A stretch of DNA of 39,196 nt from assembly GCA_002747435.1 (NCBI GenBank), contig PDPH01000021.1, positions 1 to 39,196 of the forward strand. The letters run 5' to 3'. A model generated the notes under the pieces. That model did no database searches, had not been told where the DNA came from, and was given only the letters and a program-made list of their open reading frames with translations. This DNA is from Pseudomonadota bacterium (lineage in GTDB: Bacteria > Pseudomonadota > Gammaproteobacteria > Thiotrichales > Thiotrichaceae). Shown piece after piece: positions 8,704 to 17,276 of this stretch (the stretch's first letter is position 1; every line of letters starts with the position of its first letter). Position numbers and translations under genes: made by a program.

Positions 8704-9822
8704 ATGCTCAAAGTAGGTTTTGTTGGTTGGCGCGGGATGGTTGGTTCTGTCCTTATGGCGCGCATGCAGGCTGAGTCTGATTTTCAGGGATTCGAGTCAG
8801 TTTTTTTCACCACTTCACAAGCCGGTCAAGCTGGTCCTAATGTCGGCGCGGGCGCAAAGCCACTGCAAGATGCCCGTCATCTCGACAAATTGGCTGAAAT
8901 GGACATTATTGTAAGCTGCCAAGGCGGTGATTATACCAATGAAATTTACCCTAGCTTGCGTGAGCGTTGGGATGGCTATTGGATTGATGCGGCCTCGACT
9001 TTGCGTATGCAGGAAGACAGTATTATTGTACTTGATCCGGTCAATCGCAAAGTCATTGATGCGGGTTTGCAAAATGGTCTTAAAAACTATATCGGTGGTA
9101 ACTGCACTGTGTCACTTATGCTAATGGCGCTAGGAGGATTATTTGAACACGACTTAATAGCGTGGATGACTTCGATGACTTATCAAGCGGCGAGTGGTGC
9201 GGGTGCCAAAAACATGCGCGAGCTACTAGTGCAAATGGGTGAGTTAAATGCTGAAGTCAAAGATTTGCTAGCGGATCCGCAATCTACGATTTTGGACATT
9301 GATCGCCGTATTACTGACAAACTCAATGCTGAAAGTTTAACGACCGACCAGTGGGGTGTGGCACTGGCCGGTAGCCTAATTCCGTGGATTGATAAACCGA
9401 TGGAAAATGGCCAAACCAAAGAAGAGTGGAAAGGCATTGCGGAAACAAACAAGATTTTAGGTCGAAGCGAAGATCAAATGATCCCTATTGATGGGCAATG
9501 TGTACGGATTGGCTCAATGCGTTGCCACTCACAGGCATTTACCCTAAAACTCAAACAAGATTTACCACTGGCTGAAATCGAAGCAATCATCGCCGAACAC
9601 AATGAATGGGTTAAAGTGATTCCCAATACGAAAGAAAAGACCTTGCGTGGACTAACTCCAGCCGCTGCCTCGGGTACTTTGGATATTCCTGTGGGGCGGA
9701 TTCGTAAAATGAATCTGGGGTCTGAGTACCTCACCTTATTTACCGTAGGCGATCAATTGTTGTGGGGTGCAGCAGAACCCTTACGACGTATGTTAAAGAT
9801 TACAGTGGATTATTTGCGCTAA
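8704..9822 (+). CDS. asd: Aspartate-semialdehyde dehydrogenase
   Basis: A 372-residue enzyme that reduces aspartyl-4-phosphate to aspartate semialdehyde, the branch point for lysine/diaminopimelate, threonine and methionine. The N-terminal NADP-binding segment [17 protein letters not shown] and the catalytic cysteine C134 in GGNCTVSLM match the E. coli-type Asd, as does the length. Further family segments are [17 protein letters not shown] and [14 protein letters not shown], the latter with the base-catalyst histidine. A GGAG lies about 10 bases before the ATG. The gene converges on glmS. It supplies diaminopimelate for peptidoglycan, while the neighbouring glmU/glmS supply amino sugars. Confidence 0.96.
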   Translation: MLKVGFVGWRGMVGSVLMARMQAESDFQGFESVFFTTSQAGQAGPNVGAGAKPLQDARHLDKLAEMDIIVSCQGGDYTNEIYPSLRERWDGYWIDAASTLRMQEDSIIVLDPVNRKVIDAGLQNGLKNYIGGNCTVSLMLMALGGLFEHDLIAWMTSMTYQAASGAGAKNMRELLVQMGELNAEVKDLLADPQSTILDIDRRITDKLNAESLTTDQWGVALAGSLIPWIDKPMENGQTKEEWKGIAETNKILGRSEDQMIPIDGQCVRIGSMRCHSQAFTLKLKQDLPLAEIEAIIAEHNEWVKVIPNTKEKTLRGLTPAAASGTLDIPVGRIRKMNLGSEYLTLFTVGDQLLWGAAEPLRRMLKITVDYLR

Positions 9823-9846
9823 GCCGGAAAAACAAGTCAACAGCAA

Positions 9847-9877
9847 CAGCGCCTCCTTATTTTAAAGCGAGGCGCTG
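9847..9877. terminator. Hairpin between convergent asd and glmS, possible bidirectional terminator
   Basis: A 9-base-pair perfect stem (CAGCGCCTC pairing with GAGGCGCTG) encloses a 13-base loop in the 81-base gap between the asd and glmS stop codons. On the minus strand a loose T-rich stretch follows a few bases beyond the stem; on the plus strand there is no T run. The location and the GC-rich stem support a transcription end for one or both genes. Confidence 0.5.
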
Positions 9878-9903
9878 CGGCATTGTTAAATGTAAATACC
9901 TGC

Positions 9904-11739
9904 TTACTCTACTGTCACTGACTTTGCCAAATTGCGTGGCTTATCCACATCCGTTCCCTTCAATACTGCAACATGATAGGCCAGTAGCTGCAAGGGTACG
10001 CTGTAAACAATCGGTGCCAAGGATTCTGGTACGGGCGGCAAACTCAGTACGCGCAAACCTTCAGATTCAGGAATATGCGCATCCTCACTGGCAAATACAT
10101 ACAACTGGCCACCACGCGAACGGACTTCTTCCAAATTAGACTTGAGCTTTTCCAGCAAACCCGTATTAGGTGCGACCGCGATAATCGGCATTTCACTATC
10201 CACCAGTGCAAGAGGGCCATGCTTTAATTCACCGGCAGGATAGGCTTCTGCATGGATATAAGAAATTTCCTTGAGCTTGAGCGCTCCCTCCAATGCGACC
10301 GGGTATTGATCCCCTCGACCTAAAAATAAAGCATGGTGCTTTTCTAAAAATTGTTCGGCCAAAACTTCAATTTTGGGATTCAAATCCAGTGCCTGCTCAA
10401 CCAAAGTGGGCAATTTCAATAAATCATTGGCCAACTTACTGCTAGTATTGGTGATACCTTTTTTGGCCTGAAGCAAAGCACCCAATAACAACTGCAAAGC
10501 AACTAATTGTGTGGTAAAGGCTTTGGTAGAAGCGACACCAATTTCAGGGCCAGCCAGCGTCATTAGTGTCATATCTGACTCGCGGGGCAATGAGCTTTCC
10601 GGCACATTACAAATACTCAATGATGCCAGACAAGCCTTGCTTGCTTTCACCTTTTCCAAAGCCGCCAGTGTATCGGCTGTTTCACCAGACTGAGAAATTG
10701 TCACAAACAGCATATTCTTGCGCGCTGGCGTACGGCGGTAACGGTATTCGCTGGCCACTTCAACATGACAGGGAATATCGGTCATTGCTTCAATCCAGTA
10801 GCGCCCAATCAAACCAGCGTGATAGCTTGTACCACAGGCAATAATCTGGATTTCTTCAACCTGCTCTAGCAATTCCTGTACATTTTTGCCCGCAATGCCT
10901 GCAACAAAGTGATCATTGCTGACACGATTTTCCAATGTAGCACTCAATGCTTGTGGCTGCTCAAAGATTTCCTTGAGCATGTAATGGCGATATTCCCCTA
11001 GGTCTGAGGCGAAACTGCTGGAACTTGATTCGCGGATAGCACGCTCTACCTGCTTGCCCTCTACGTCAATGATCTCAATGCCACTCAAACGTATCCGCGC
11101 CACATCGCCATTTTCCAGATAAATAAAGCGATGCGTCACAGGCAACATAGCCTGGATATCCGAACCAATAAAATATTCACCAATACCCACGCCAATAATC
11201 AAGGGACACCCTTGGCGCGCCAATACCAATGTATTAGGCTCATCAGGAGAAATAGCTGCCAGCGCATAGGCACCGTGCAATTGGGCACGTGTTTTTAGCA
11301 TGGCTTTGAGCAGATCACCTTCGCGTTTGAGGTGACGATCAAGCAGGTGAGCCACCACTTCTGTATCTGTCTCTGAACTAAAGGTATAGCCTTGCTGTCC
11401 TAACTGCTCACGCAAGCCTAAATAGTTCTCAATAATGCCATTGTGTACCACTGCAACCCAATCACCACTAAAATGTGGATGAGCATTTTCTTCCGCAGGC
11501 TTGCCATGCGTCGCCCAACGAGTATGTGCAATACCAATTTTGCCATCGACTGGCTCCGCCGCAAGACGACTCGCCAGCGCAGCCACTTTGCCCAATGAAC
11601 GCACACGATACAATTTATTACCCGCATCCATAAAAGCGATACCGGCTGAGTCATAACCACGGTATTCCAGCCGACGCAAGCCTTCCATCAGAATAGCGCC
11701 CACAGGGCGTTGCGCCAATGCACCCACTATGCCACACAT
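9904..11739 (-). CDS. glmS: Glutamine--fructose-6-phosphate aminotransferase (isomerizing)
   Basis: A 611-residue enzyme making glucosamine-6-phosphate from fructose-6-phosphate and glutamine, the first committed step toward UDP-GlcNAc. The nucleophile C2 follows the initiator Met (MCGIVGALAQRPV). The glutaminase domain shows HTRWATHGKPAEENAHPH and GIAHTR; two SIS domains follow with CGTSYHAGLIGRYW and SQSGETADTLAAL. The C-terminus ends PRNLAKSVTVE, as in the family. The length nearly equals E. coli GlmS. The start codon shares one base with the glmU stop (TAATG), which implies translational coupling. I saw no glmS ribozyme, and none is expected in gammaproteobacteria. Confidence 0.97.
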   Translation of the reverse strand: MCGIVGALAQRPVGAILMEGLRRLEYRGYDSAGIAFMDAGNKLYRVRSLGKVAALASRLAAEPVDGKIGIAHTRWATHGKPAEENAHPHFSGDWVAVVHNGIIENYLGLREQLGQQGYTFSSETDTEVVAHLLDRHLKREGDLLKAMLKTRAQLHGAYALAAISPDEPNTLVLARQGCPLIIGVGIGEYFIGSDIQAMLPVTHRFIYLENGDVARIRLSGIEIIDVEGKQVERAIRESSSSSFASDLGEYRHYMLKEIFEQPQALSATLENRVSNDHFVAGIAGKNVQELLEQVEEIQIIACGTSYHAGLIGRYWIEAMTDIPCHVEVASEYRYRRTPARKNMLFVTISQSGETADTLAALEKVKASKACLASLSICNVPESSLPRESDMTLMTLAGPEIGVASTKAFTTQLVALQLLLGALLQAKKGITNTSSKLANDLLKLPTLVEQALDLNPKIEVLAEQFLEKHHALFLGRGDQYPVALEGALKLKEISYIHAEAYPAGELKHGPLALVDSEMPIIAVAPNTGLLEKLKSNLEEVRSRGGQLYVFASEDAHIPESEGLRVLSLPPVPESLAPIVYSVPLQLLAYHVAVLKGTDVDKPRNLAKSVTVE

Positions 11740-13112
11740 TACTTTTTCTCCTTGACTGGACGCTGCCAGCCTTTAATGCTTACTTGCTTGGCGCGTGCCA
11801 CGGTTAACTGATTAGCCGGTGCATTACGGGTAATGGTTGAACCTGCTCCAATCGTCGCTCCATCTTCAATCATCACGGGAGCTACCAGTTGTGAACAAGA
11901 CCCCACAAAAACACGGTCGCCAATCACCGTCTTGAATTTATTCACACCGTCATAATTACACGTAATGGTGCCTGCACCAATATTGACCGCTTCGCCCATT
12001 TCCGTATCGCCGATATAACTCAAATGACTGACTTTGCTGCCTTTGCCAATTTTGGCTTTTTTAGTTTCAACAAAATTACCAATCTTAGCTTTATCCGCTA
12101 ACACTGTACCCGGTCGGATTCGCGCAAATGGCCCTACTTCGCAGCCATTACCCAAAACAGCATCTTCAATACAGGTATTTGATTTCACACGCACATTATC
12201 TGCCAATGACACATTCTTGAGCACACAATTAGGTTCAATCACCACATGATCGCCTAGCTCCACATGCCCTTGCAAAACCACATTAACATCAATAAAGCAA
12301 TCCTGCCCTGCGGAAACATTGCCACGAATATCCAATCTAGTGGGATCAGCCACTGTAACCCCGCCCAACATGAGTGCTTCAATCTGACGACGCTGAGCTT
12401 CACGTTCCAAGCGTGCTAATTGCACTCGATTATTAACACCTTCCACTTCCAGTGGATCAGCGCAGCTTACGGTGTTCACTGGCAAACCTTCAGCAACAGC
12501 CAAAGCTACGCAATCCGTTAAATAATATTCGCCCTGAGCGTTCTGAGGACTAAGACGCTGCAACCAACGTTTTAATTCAAGGCCACGTGCTGCTATAAAG
12601 CCGGTATTAATTTCGTGAATGGCACGTTGCTCACCCGTCGCATCTTTTTCTTCTACAATGGCTTGAAGCTGCCCAGCCGCATTACGCACCATACGACCAT
12701 AACCGCTAGGATTGTCGACAAATGTTGTCAATACACACAAAGCCGCATCGGCTAAACCATCGGCCAATTGCTGTAAAGTGCTAGGACGAATCAACGGTAC
12801 ATCACCATAAGCCACCAACACCACGTCACTATCCTTAATCATATCCAAGCATTGCGCAAGTGCATGCCCAGTGCCCTTTTGCTCAGCTTGCAAAACCCAT
12901 GTTAAGTTTTCATCACCGATTTGTTCGCGCACTAGCTCCCCGCCATGCCCGTAGACAATAGCCAATCGGCTACCCACCAGAGGAATACGACAAGCATCAA
13001 TCACGTGCTGCAACATGGCCTTACCAGCAATGGGATGTAGTACTTTCGGAAGTTGTGAGCGCATACGGGTTCCCTGACCCGCCGCCAAGATAATTGGAAA
13101 GATAGTAGTCAT
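11739..13112 (-). CDS. glmU: Bifunctional UDP-GlcNAc pyrophosphorylase / GlcN-1-P acetyltransferase
   Basis: Converts glucosamine-1-phosphate to UDP-GlcNAc in two steps. The N-terminal uridyltransferase domain carries IILAAGQGTRMRSQLPKVLH near residue 6; the C-terminal half is a left-handed beta-helix with hexapeptide repeats and NIGAGTITCNYDGVNKFKT, which includes catalytic residues of acetyltransfer. I chose the ATG at 13112, which gives 457 residues, about the E. coli length. In-frame alternatives are an ATG at 13118 and a TTG at 13139; the TTG has a GGGAG just 4 bases upstream, so an N-terminal extension of nine residues is possible. It is coupled to glmS. Confidence 0.95.
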   Translation of the reverse strand: MTTIFPIILAAGQGTRMRSQLPKVLHPIAGKAMLQHVIDACRIPLVGSRLAIVYGHGGELVREQIGDENLTWVLQAEQKGTGHALAQCLDMIKDSDVVLVAYGDVPLIRPSTLQQLADGLADAALCVLTTFVDNPSGYGRMVRNAAGQLQAIVEEKDATGEQRAIHEINTGFIAARGLELKRWLQRLSPQNAQGEYYLTDCVALAVAEGLPVNTVSCADPLEVEGVNNRVQLARLEREAQRRQIEALMLGGVTVADPTRLDIRGNVSAGQDCFIDVNVVLQGHVELGDHVVIEPNCVLKNVSLADNVRVKSNTCIEDAVLGNGCEVGPFARIRPGTVLADKAKIGNFVETKKAKIGKGSKVSHLSYIGDTEMGEAVNIGAGTITCNYDGVNKFKTVIGDRVFVGSCSQLVAPVMIEDGATIGAGSTITRNAPANQLTVARAKQVSIKGWQRPVKEKK

Positions 13113-13357
13113 AAGCATTGTAATATGAGAACAAAACAAGCAGCTCCCAAGCCACGGAGAACTGCGGCCTATTGATAGGCAAGCATAGCATGGAAAAAGA
13201 AGCAGGCTGAATGACAGGCGGAAATTTTTTGTGTTTATCAGAAGGAAAAGAGTGCCAATTATCGGTTCAGACCAACAAAATCACCACAGCACATTACACT
13301 TTAATCTGTGGTAGCCATCAAACACATCTGCCTGCCGAAAGACAAAAGGAGTTGAAT

Positions 13358-13666
13358 ATGATGATTTTAAGGAAAACACTACCGATCAGTTTAACTGGCA
13401 TTTTAGTAGTAGGCTCAAGTCTCGCTTTAATACCAAACGCTGCCAATGCGGCAAACTATACTGGCAAACGTATTGCCATCAATAAACCCTGCCCTGTTTT
13501 AGCGTATGAACTGGCTAGCAAAATCACTCGTTTAAAGCGCTTGGCCAATGAAAAACGTGCAGAAGGTAATGCTTACGGCGAACGCCGCCTGCTCAGTACA
13601 GCCAATGTCATAGCAGCCCACCGAGGCAATTTGCCTTGCGTCAATCGACGTACTTGCGGCATTTAA
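13358..13666 (+). CDS. Small secreted basic protein with three cysteines, function unknown
   Basis: I do not recognise a family. The 102-residue product has a classic signal peptide (MMILRKTLPISLTGILVVGS, with a likely cleavage after an ANA at about residue 30). The mature part of about 72 residues is markedly basic, with roughly 15 Lys/Arg against about four acidic residues, and three cysteines: one in a KPCPV context, one in LPCVN and one four residues from the end. The middle looks helical (VLAYELASKITRLKRLANEK). The start at 13358 is supported by AGGAG 6 bases upstream; in-frame sequence further upstream looks untranslated. It converges on rseC, and a GCAA-loop hairpin follows its stop codon. 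Confidence 0.75.
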   Translation: MMILRKTLPISLTGILVVGSSLALIPNAANAANYTGKRIAINKPCPVLAYELASKITRLKRLANEKRAEGNAYGERRLLSTANVIAAHRGNLPCVNRRTCGI

Positions 13667-13674
13667 GGATAGGC

Positions 13675-13696
13675 TTTCGCGGGGCAACCCGCGAAA
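13675..13696. terminator. Stable hairpin with GCAA tetraloop after the small secreted gene
   Basis: A 9-base-pair stem (TTTCGCGGG with CCCGCGAAA) is closed by GCAA, a GNRA tetraloop. It lies 8 bases after the stop codon of the small secreted protein gene and 31 bases from the rseC stop on the other strand. Only a weak T-containing stretch (TCTT) follows on the plus strand, so it may be a terminator or a 3'-end stabilising element for one or both convergent transcripts. Confidence 0.6.
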
Positions 13697-13727
13697 TCTT
13701 GATAGGTACTCAACGCTCAAGCATCAT

Positions 13728-14216
13728 TTAAGAATGTTGAATAAAAGCGCTTGGATAAATAATTTGTTGCTCTTTTTGGCGCAGAATAACCGGACGCGCT
13801 GCCTCGGAACGTGCCACCCGTGTTCCTAACCAAGCGGCAAGCTTCAAACCGCCTAACAAACCAGCTATACCTGCCAAGATACCACCCAACTCAGCTTCCA
13901 TACCCAAACGCTGAAAAATCACATTGCCCAGCATGGCAAATACAATCATGCTTACCAAAGGCAATAGATAAGCCAATAAAGAATAAGTAATCAAGGCATT
14001 ACCTTGTACACCGACAACGACTTCATCACCTGGTTTAGAGCGCAGTGGATTAGCAACATATAAGGCTTCCGGCTCTGACTTGAGAAAACTAAAAAAATCC
14101 AGTTTGCTGGAGCAGGATGAGCTAGTATGACACGCCCCACAAGCAGTTTTACCCAAGGGTACAACCCAAGCATAATCTTGCTGAGTGCGCACGACTTTTG
14201 CAGTCTGTTCAATCAT
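13728..14216 (-). CDS. rseC: SoxR-reducing / sigma-E regulatory protein RseC (MucC) family
   Basis: A 162-residue inner-membrane protein. The N-terminal cytoplasmic part has the family cysteine cluster C26-x2-C29-x5-C35 (CGACHTSSSC), thought to bind an iron-sulfur cluster. Two hydrophobic segments follow at roughly 74-95 and 105-125, with a basic tail. RseC acts with the Rsx system in reducing SoxR and as a modulator of the sigma-E pathway. The ATG at 14216 is preceded by GGGGAG with good spacing; an upstream in-frame ATG at 14261 lacks this and would overlap rseB. It is the last gene of the rpoE operon. No mucD-type protease gene follows. Confidence 0.9.
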   Translation of the reverse strand: MIEQTAKVVRTQQDYAWVVPLGKTACGACHTSSSCSSKLDFFSFLKSEPEALYVANPLRSKPGDEVVVGVQGNALITYSLLAYLLPLVSMIVFAMLGNVIFQRLGMEAELGGILAGIAGLLGGLKLAAWLGTRVARSEAARPVILRQKEQQIIYPSAFIQHS

Positions 14217-14260
14217 GGGAGTCTCCCCTTGTAGATAGTATTTTTTATGATTAGACTCCA

Positions 14261-15232
14261 TTATGGCTGAATATGCCTTAAACCTTTCTGAATGGATTGC
14301 AAGGTCGCAGCAGGGACTTCCCCCACAAACGTCACTAAATAACCCGACATGACATCGCTTAAAACATGGGTAGCCCCCGCAGCATAAGAAAGATCATCCA
14401 GTTTTTCTGCCTGAGCGACCGGGGTAAAAAAGACCGAAACAGAGGTCATACCATCCGATAAAATCACTTGATCAGTTTTGCCGTTATTCACCCGCTCAAG
14501 CGTACGCACCCATTGAAAACCCGCCGGTAAATCATCAAACGCCCATTCATCTAACACCAAAACGGCTGACTTATCTGTGGCTGAATCATCCGTATCCGCT
14601 AGTGTTTGTGGCCTCATCATTGTTACTGCCGAAGCTTGCCTAAGCGTAGTCGGAGAAAACGAAGCGTTATAGGTCACTCGGGCTGAGGAGGGTTTATCAC
14701 CTTGTTTTCCTATCTCCAACTGGGTAAACACCAATTGCTCCAATACGTTTTGACTGCGATCCATTAAGGAATACTTTAACAACATACCAGTTTCTGGATT
14801 AATGCAATACCGATGCAGAAAGCGATACTTATCTTTAGGCCGTACTACCACAACTTTGCAAGTCTGTTCAGCGACTTGCGTTTCTTGTCCTGCATCAAAC
14901 GAATAGGAGTCTTTAGCTGGCCTGTGCAGATTATCAAAATCAGTCAGAGAAAAACTCTCCACCTCATTGGAAGCAGCCTGACCAAGGCTACCACTATCCA
15001 AGCGCACAATCGTTTCTTGATCTTCTCCTGCCTCATGGGTGATGCTAAAGGTGTAAAGCTCATTACTGCGTGTATAGGCAACATGCCCCGTATAGTTGAG
15101 GTCACGCACGGCTGACTGCATACGTGTTAACAAATCCAGAGCTTCATTGGCTGAAGCATTACTCGCCCCTAATCCTGCCAACATAGCTAGCAATAAGGTC
15201 AATAGGCAACGCCACCCAAGCTTAATAATCAT
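14261..15232 (-). CDS. rseB: Periplasmic sigma-E regulator RseB (MucB)
   Basis: A 323-residue protein with an N-terminal signal peptide (LLTLLLAMLAGLGASNASA). The MucB/RseB fold follows: an LolA-like N-terminal domain beginning EALDLLTRMQSAVRDLNYTG and a smaller C-terminal domain with LPAGFQWVRT and VTFVGEVPAATLQSI. In the family it binds the periplasmic part of the anti-sigma factor, protecting it from DegS-type cleavage, and senses lipoprotein or LPS signals. The start overlaps the end of rseA by 11 bases, so translation is probably coupled. Confidence 0.93.
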   Translation of the reverse strand: MIIKLGWRCLLTLLLAMLAGLGASNASANEALDLLTRMQSAVRDLNYTGHVAYTRSNELYTFSITHEAGEDQETIVRLDSGSLGQAASNEVESFSLTDFDNLHRPAKDSYSFDAGQETQVAEQTCKVVVVRPKDKYRFLHRYCINPETGMLLKYSLMDRSQNVLEQLVFTQLEIGKQGDKPSSARVTYNASFSPTTLRQASAVTMMRPQTLADTDDSATDKSAVLVLDEWAFDDLPAGFQWVRTLERVNNGKTDQVILSDGMTSVSVFFTPVAQAEKLDDLSYAAGATHVLSDVMSGYLVTFVGEVPAATLQSIQKGLRHIQP

Positions 15233-15899
15233 TGAAGTATGATACCGCCCTTAATGATGGAACAATGGAAGCTGTCGAAGCATAACGCATATGCTGGGTA
15301 ACATATTGATTCAAAAGGTCGCGCGTCTGAGGATCAATGTGTTTGGAAGCTACGGCGACTACCTTATCTTCTATCTCTGCTGTTGCATTTGCTACATTGA
15401 TGGCTGCTGACGCTGCGGGGGTTTGAACACTTTCCGTCTTTGATACAACCGCCGCCACATCAACACCCGCGACTTCAGCAGTGGGCAATGCAGCGTTATT
15501 AGCCAGTAGTGCATTAGCATTAGCCTGATAGTCAAGATTTTGCTGCAACAACATTCCACCGACAAAAGCTGCACTAACAGCCGCTGCCATGCCATAATGA
15601 TACCACCTCGGGCGTCTACCCCCCCTGAAACGATCATTCGCTGCTTGCTCAACCACAGTGGTATCAGTCTGATAAACGGGTTCATCATCCAAAGCTAACT
15701 GCACTCGCTCCAGAAAGTCCTGCTGAGCGATGGCTGGCGTTTTCTTAGCACGCATCACCTCGCCAATCAGGGCATAACGGCTCATGGTCTGCCCTAAAGC
15801 TTTATCCCGACACAGCTCACCCAGCATGCGCCTACCTTCAAAGCCACCGGCTTCATTGTCTAGCCACGCAGACAGATACTCCTGTTTATTTGTATTCAT
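15222..15899 (-). CDS. rseA: Sigma-E anti-sigma factor RseA (MucA)
   Basis: A 225-residue single-pass membrane protein. The N-terminal anti-sigma domain shows YLSAWLDNEAGGFEGRRMLG and SRYALIGEVMR, which match the RseA_N motif region. A membrane segment spans about residues 101-119 (HYGMAAAVSAAFVGGMLL), followed by an Ala/Val-rich periplasmic linker. The C-terminal RseA_C-like region (DLLNQYVTQHMRYAST) is where RseB binds and proteolysis begins. It lies 35 bases after rpoE with AGGTGAG near the ATG. It should hold RpoE inactive at the membrane until envelope stress triggers cleavage. Confidence 0.92.
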   Translation of the reverse strand: MNTNKQEYLSAWLDNEAGGFEGRRMLGELCRDKALGQTMSRYALIGEVMRAKKTPAIAQQDFLERVQLALDDEPVYQTDTTVVEQAANDRFRGGRRPRWYHYGMAAAVSAAFVGGMLLQQNLDYQANANALLANNAALPTAEVAGVDVAAVVSKTESVQTPAASAAINVANATAEIEDKVVAVASKHIDPQTRDLLNQYVTQHMRYASTASIVPSLRAVSYFNDY

Positions 15900-15934
15900 T
15901 TACACTCACCTAAATCAAGGAAACCCCACCCTTA

Positions 15935-16510
15935 TCAATTGAGCAGTGGTTGCAATACCTTGTCTATTGCTTCACGCGCCCGAAAAATGCGGGAACGCAC
16001 AGTACCGATAGGACAATCCATTGTTTCCGCTATTTCTTCATAGCTCATCCCTTCTAGCTCCCGCAAAACGATGGCTGTTCGCAGATCATCGGGCAAAGAC
16101 TCTATCGCCTCTGTGACCACCCTTTGAATTTCTTCCCGTAGCATTTCGTTTTCGGGCGTACCATATTCCTTTAGAGCAGACTCACCGTCATATTGTTCCG
16201 CTTCTTCTGCATCAATATCGGTAAGCGGTGCTCGTCTTCCTTGGGAGACCAAGTAGTTTTTGGCTGAGTTAATGGCAATCCGATACAACCACGTATAAAA
16301 CGCTGAGTCACCCCGAAAATTCTTCAGGCCACGATAAGCTTTGATAAAAGCTTCCTGCGCAACATCCTGAGCCGTATCATGATCACGCACATAACGCATA
16401 ATCAAATTAATGACTTTGTGTTGATACTTGAGAACCAAAACATCAAATGATTTTTTATCCCCGGCCTGAATACGCTGTACCAGCTCAAGATCTGTCAAAT
16501 TCGTGCCCAT
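15935..16510 (-). CDS. rpoE: RNA polymerase sigma factor RpoE (AlgU)
   Basis: An ECF sigma factor of 191 residues from the chosen start, the same length as E. coli RpoE. Region 2 includes YQHKVINLIMRYV and DSAFYTWLYRIAINSAKNYL. Region 4 includes ELEGMSYEEIAETMDCPIGT and SRIFRAREAIDKVL, almost identical to the E. coli protein. I chose the ATG at 16510 because AAGGAG lies 10 bases upstream; an ATG at 16519 has only one base of spacing, and a TTG at 16531 lies within that site. It directs envelope-stress genes. I could not find a GAACTT-like sigma-E promoter in the 218 bases upstream. Confidence 0.96.
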   Translation of the reverse strand: MGTNLTDLELVQRIQAGDKKSFDVLVLKYQHKVINLIMRYVRDHDTAQDVAQEAFIKAYRGLKNFRGDSAFYTWLYRIAINSAKNYLVSQGRRAPLTDIDAEEAEQYDGESALKEYGTPENEMLREEIQRVVTEAIESLPDDLRTAIVLRELEGMSYEEIAETMDCPIGTVRSRIFRAREAIDKVLQPLLN

Positions 16511-16749
16511 CCGGGCCATGCTCCTTAGCAATTATTTATCCAAGATTCCCCAGAAAACGCTATATGCTACCGTGTGTCCATTCAGAATAGAATATTTGTA
16601 TCCAAAAAACAGGTGGCACTAGCAAAGTTTATCTGTATACCAGTAGCCCTGACGGCACTAGTGGCAATGGTATTGCAATGGCTTGACGAGCAGGCTGCAC
16701 TGATTTGTTGTTAACCTGTTTGTGCGGTTACTACTGTGTACCCGTTCCG

Positions 16750-17130
16750 CTATCCTCCCTGTTGCGCTTTGGCTGCTTCCAGCATAGCGGCAATATCAAT
16801 ATTATTCAGTTGTACGTAAAAACTCATAGCAATACCTGCTGATACTACAGGTACTAATAAAACCCCGACCATGACTAACATAAGCAAATGCCGATCTGGC
16901 CGCGTTCTAAAACTATAGTGCCAAGCGGTATACACCGCCAACATCATTAAAATGACCAAGGTTGCCGCAAAAACAATCGTCAACACAATATCAATAAGAT
17001 CATGATAAGCTGGTAAAAGTGAGCCAATAATCCAAGTTCCCGCAGCGGCTACATAAGCCGGAAGCAGCAATAAACTCCAGAAAAACCAAAACCATAAGTT
17101 CTTCCATAGTGAACGTTTTTTCACAGCCAT
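16750..17130 (-). CDS. Small polytopic membrane protein, function unknown
   Basis: A 126-residue protein that I cannot assign to a family. It begins MAVKKRSLWKNLWFWFFWSL, a basic then aromatic N-terminus, and has about four hydrophobic segments (roughly 10-38, 44-68 and two between about 82 and 108, possibly merged). It ends with a short amphipathic tail, MLEAAKAQQGG. The ATG at 17130 is supported by GGGAG seven bases upstream. The gene stands between rpoE (219 bases downstream) and pmbA (146 bases upstream) on the same strand. No enzymatic motif is visible. Confidence 0.7.
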   Translation of the reverse strand: MAVKKRSLWKNLWFWFFWSLLLLPAYVAAAGTWIIGSLLPAYHDLIDIVLTIVFAATLVILMMLAVYTAWHYSFRTRPDRHLLMLVMVGVLLVPVVSAGIAMSFYVQLNNIDIAAMLEAAKAQQGG

Positions 17131-17276
17131 ACATGATCTCCCTGACACTCAGATTCATAAACTCATCGCTATGGATGACACATCAATGAGATTTACAGGG
17201 AATCAATAAAATAGATGAACGATATTTGGGTTACAGGGTGGTAAAGCTCTGACAAACAGAAACCAAGCTGCCCAAA

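Noticed and set aside
9762..10139. 125-codon plus-strand frame overlapping the ends of asd and glmS
   Set aside because: It lies opposite the conserved glmS C-terminus, has no ribosome site and shows no protein-like composition.
16532..16749. Possible sigma-E promoter for rpoE (AAACTT near 16625 on the minus strand)
   Set aside because: No -10 element lies at acceptable spacing; the nearest CAAA-like sequence is about 24 bases away rather than about 16.
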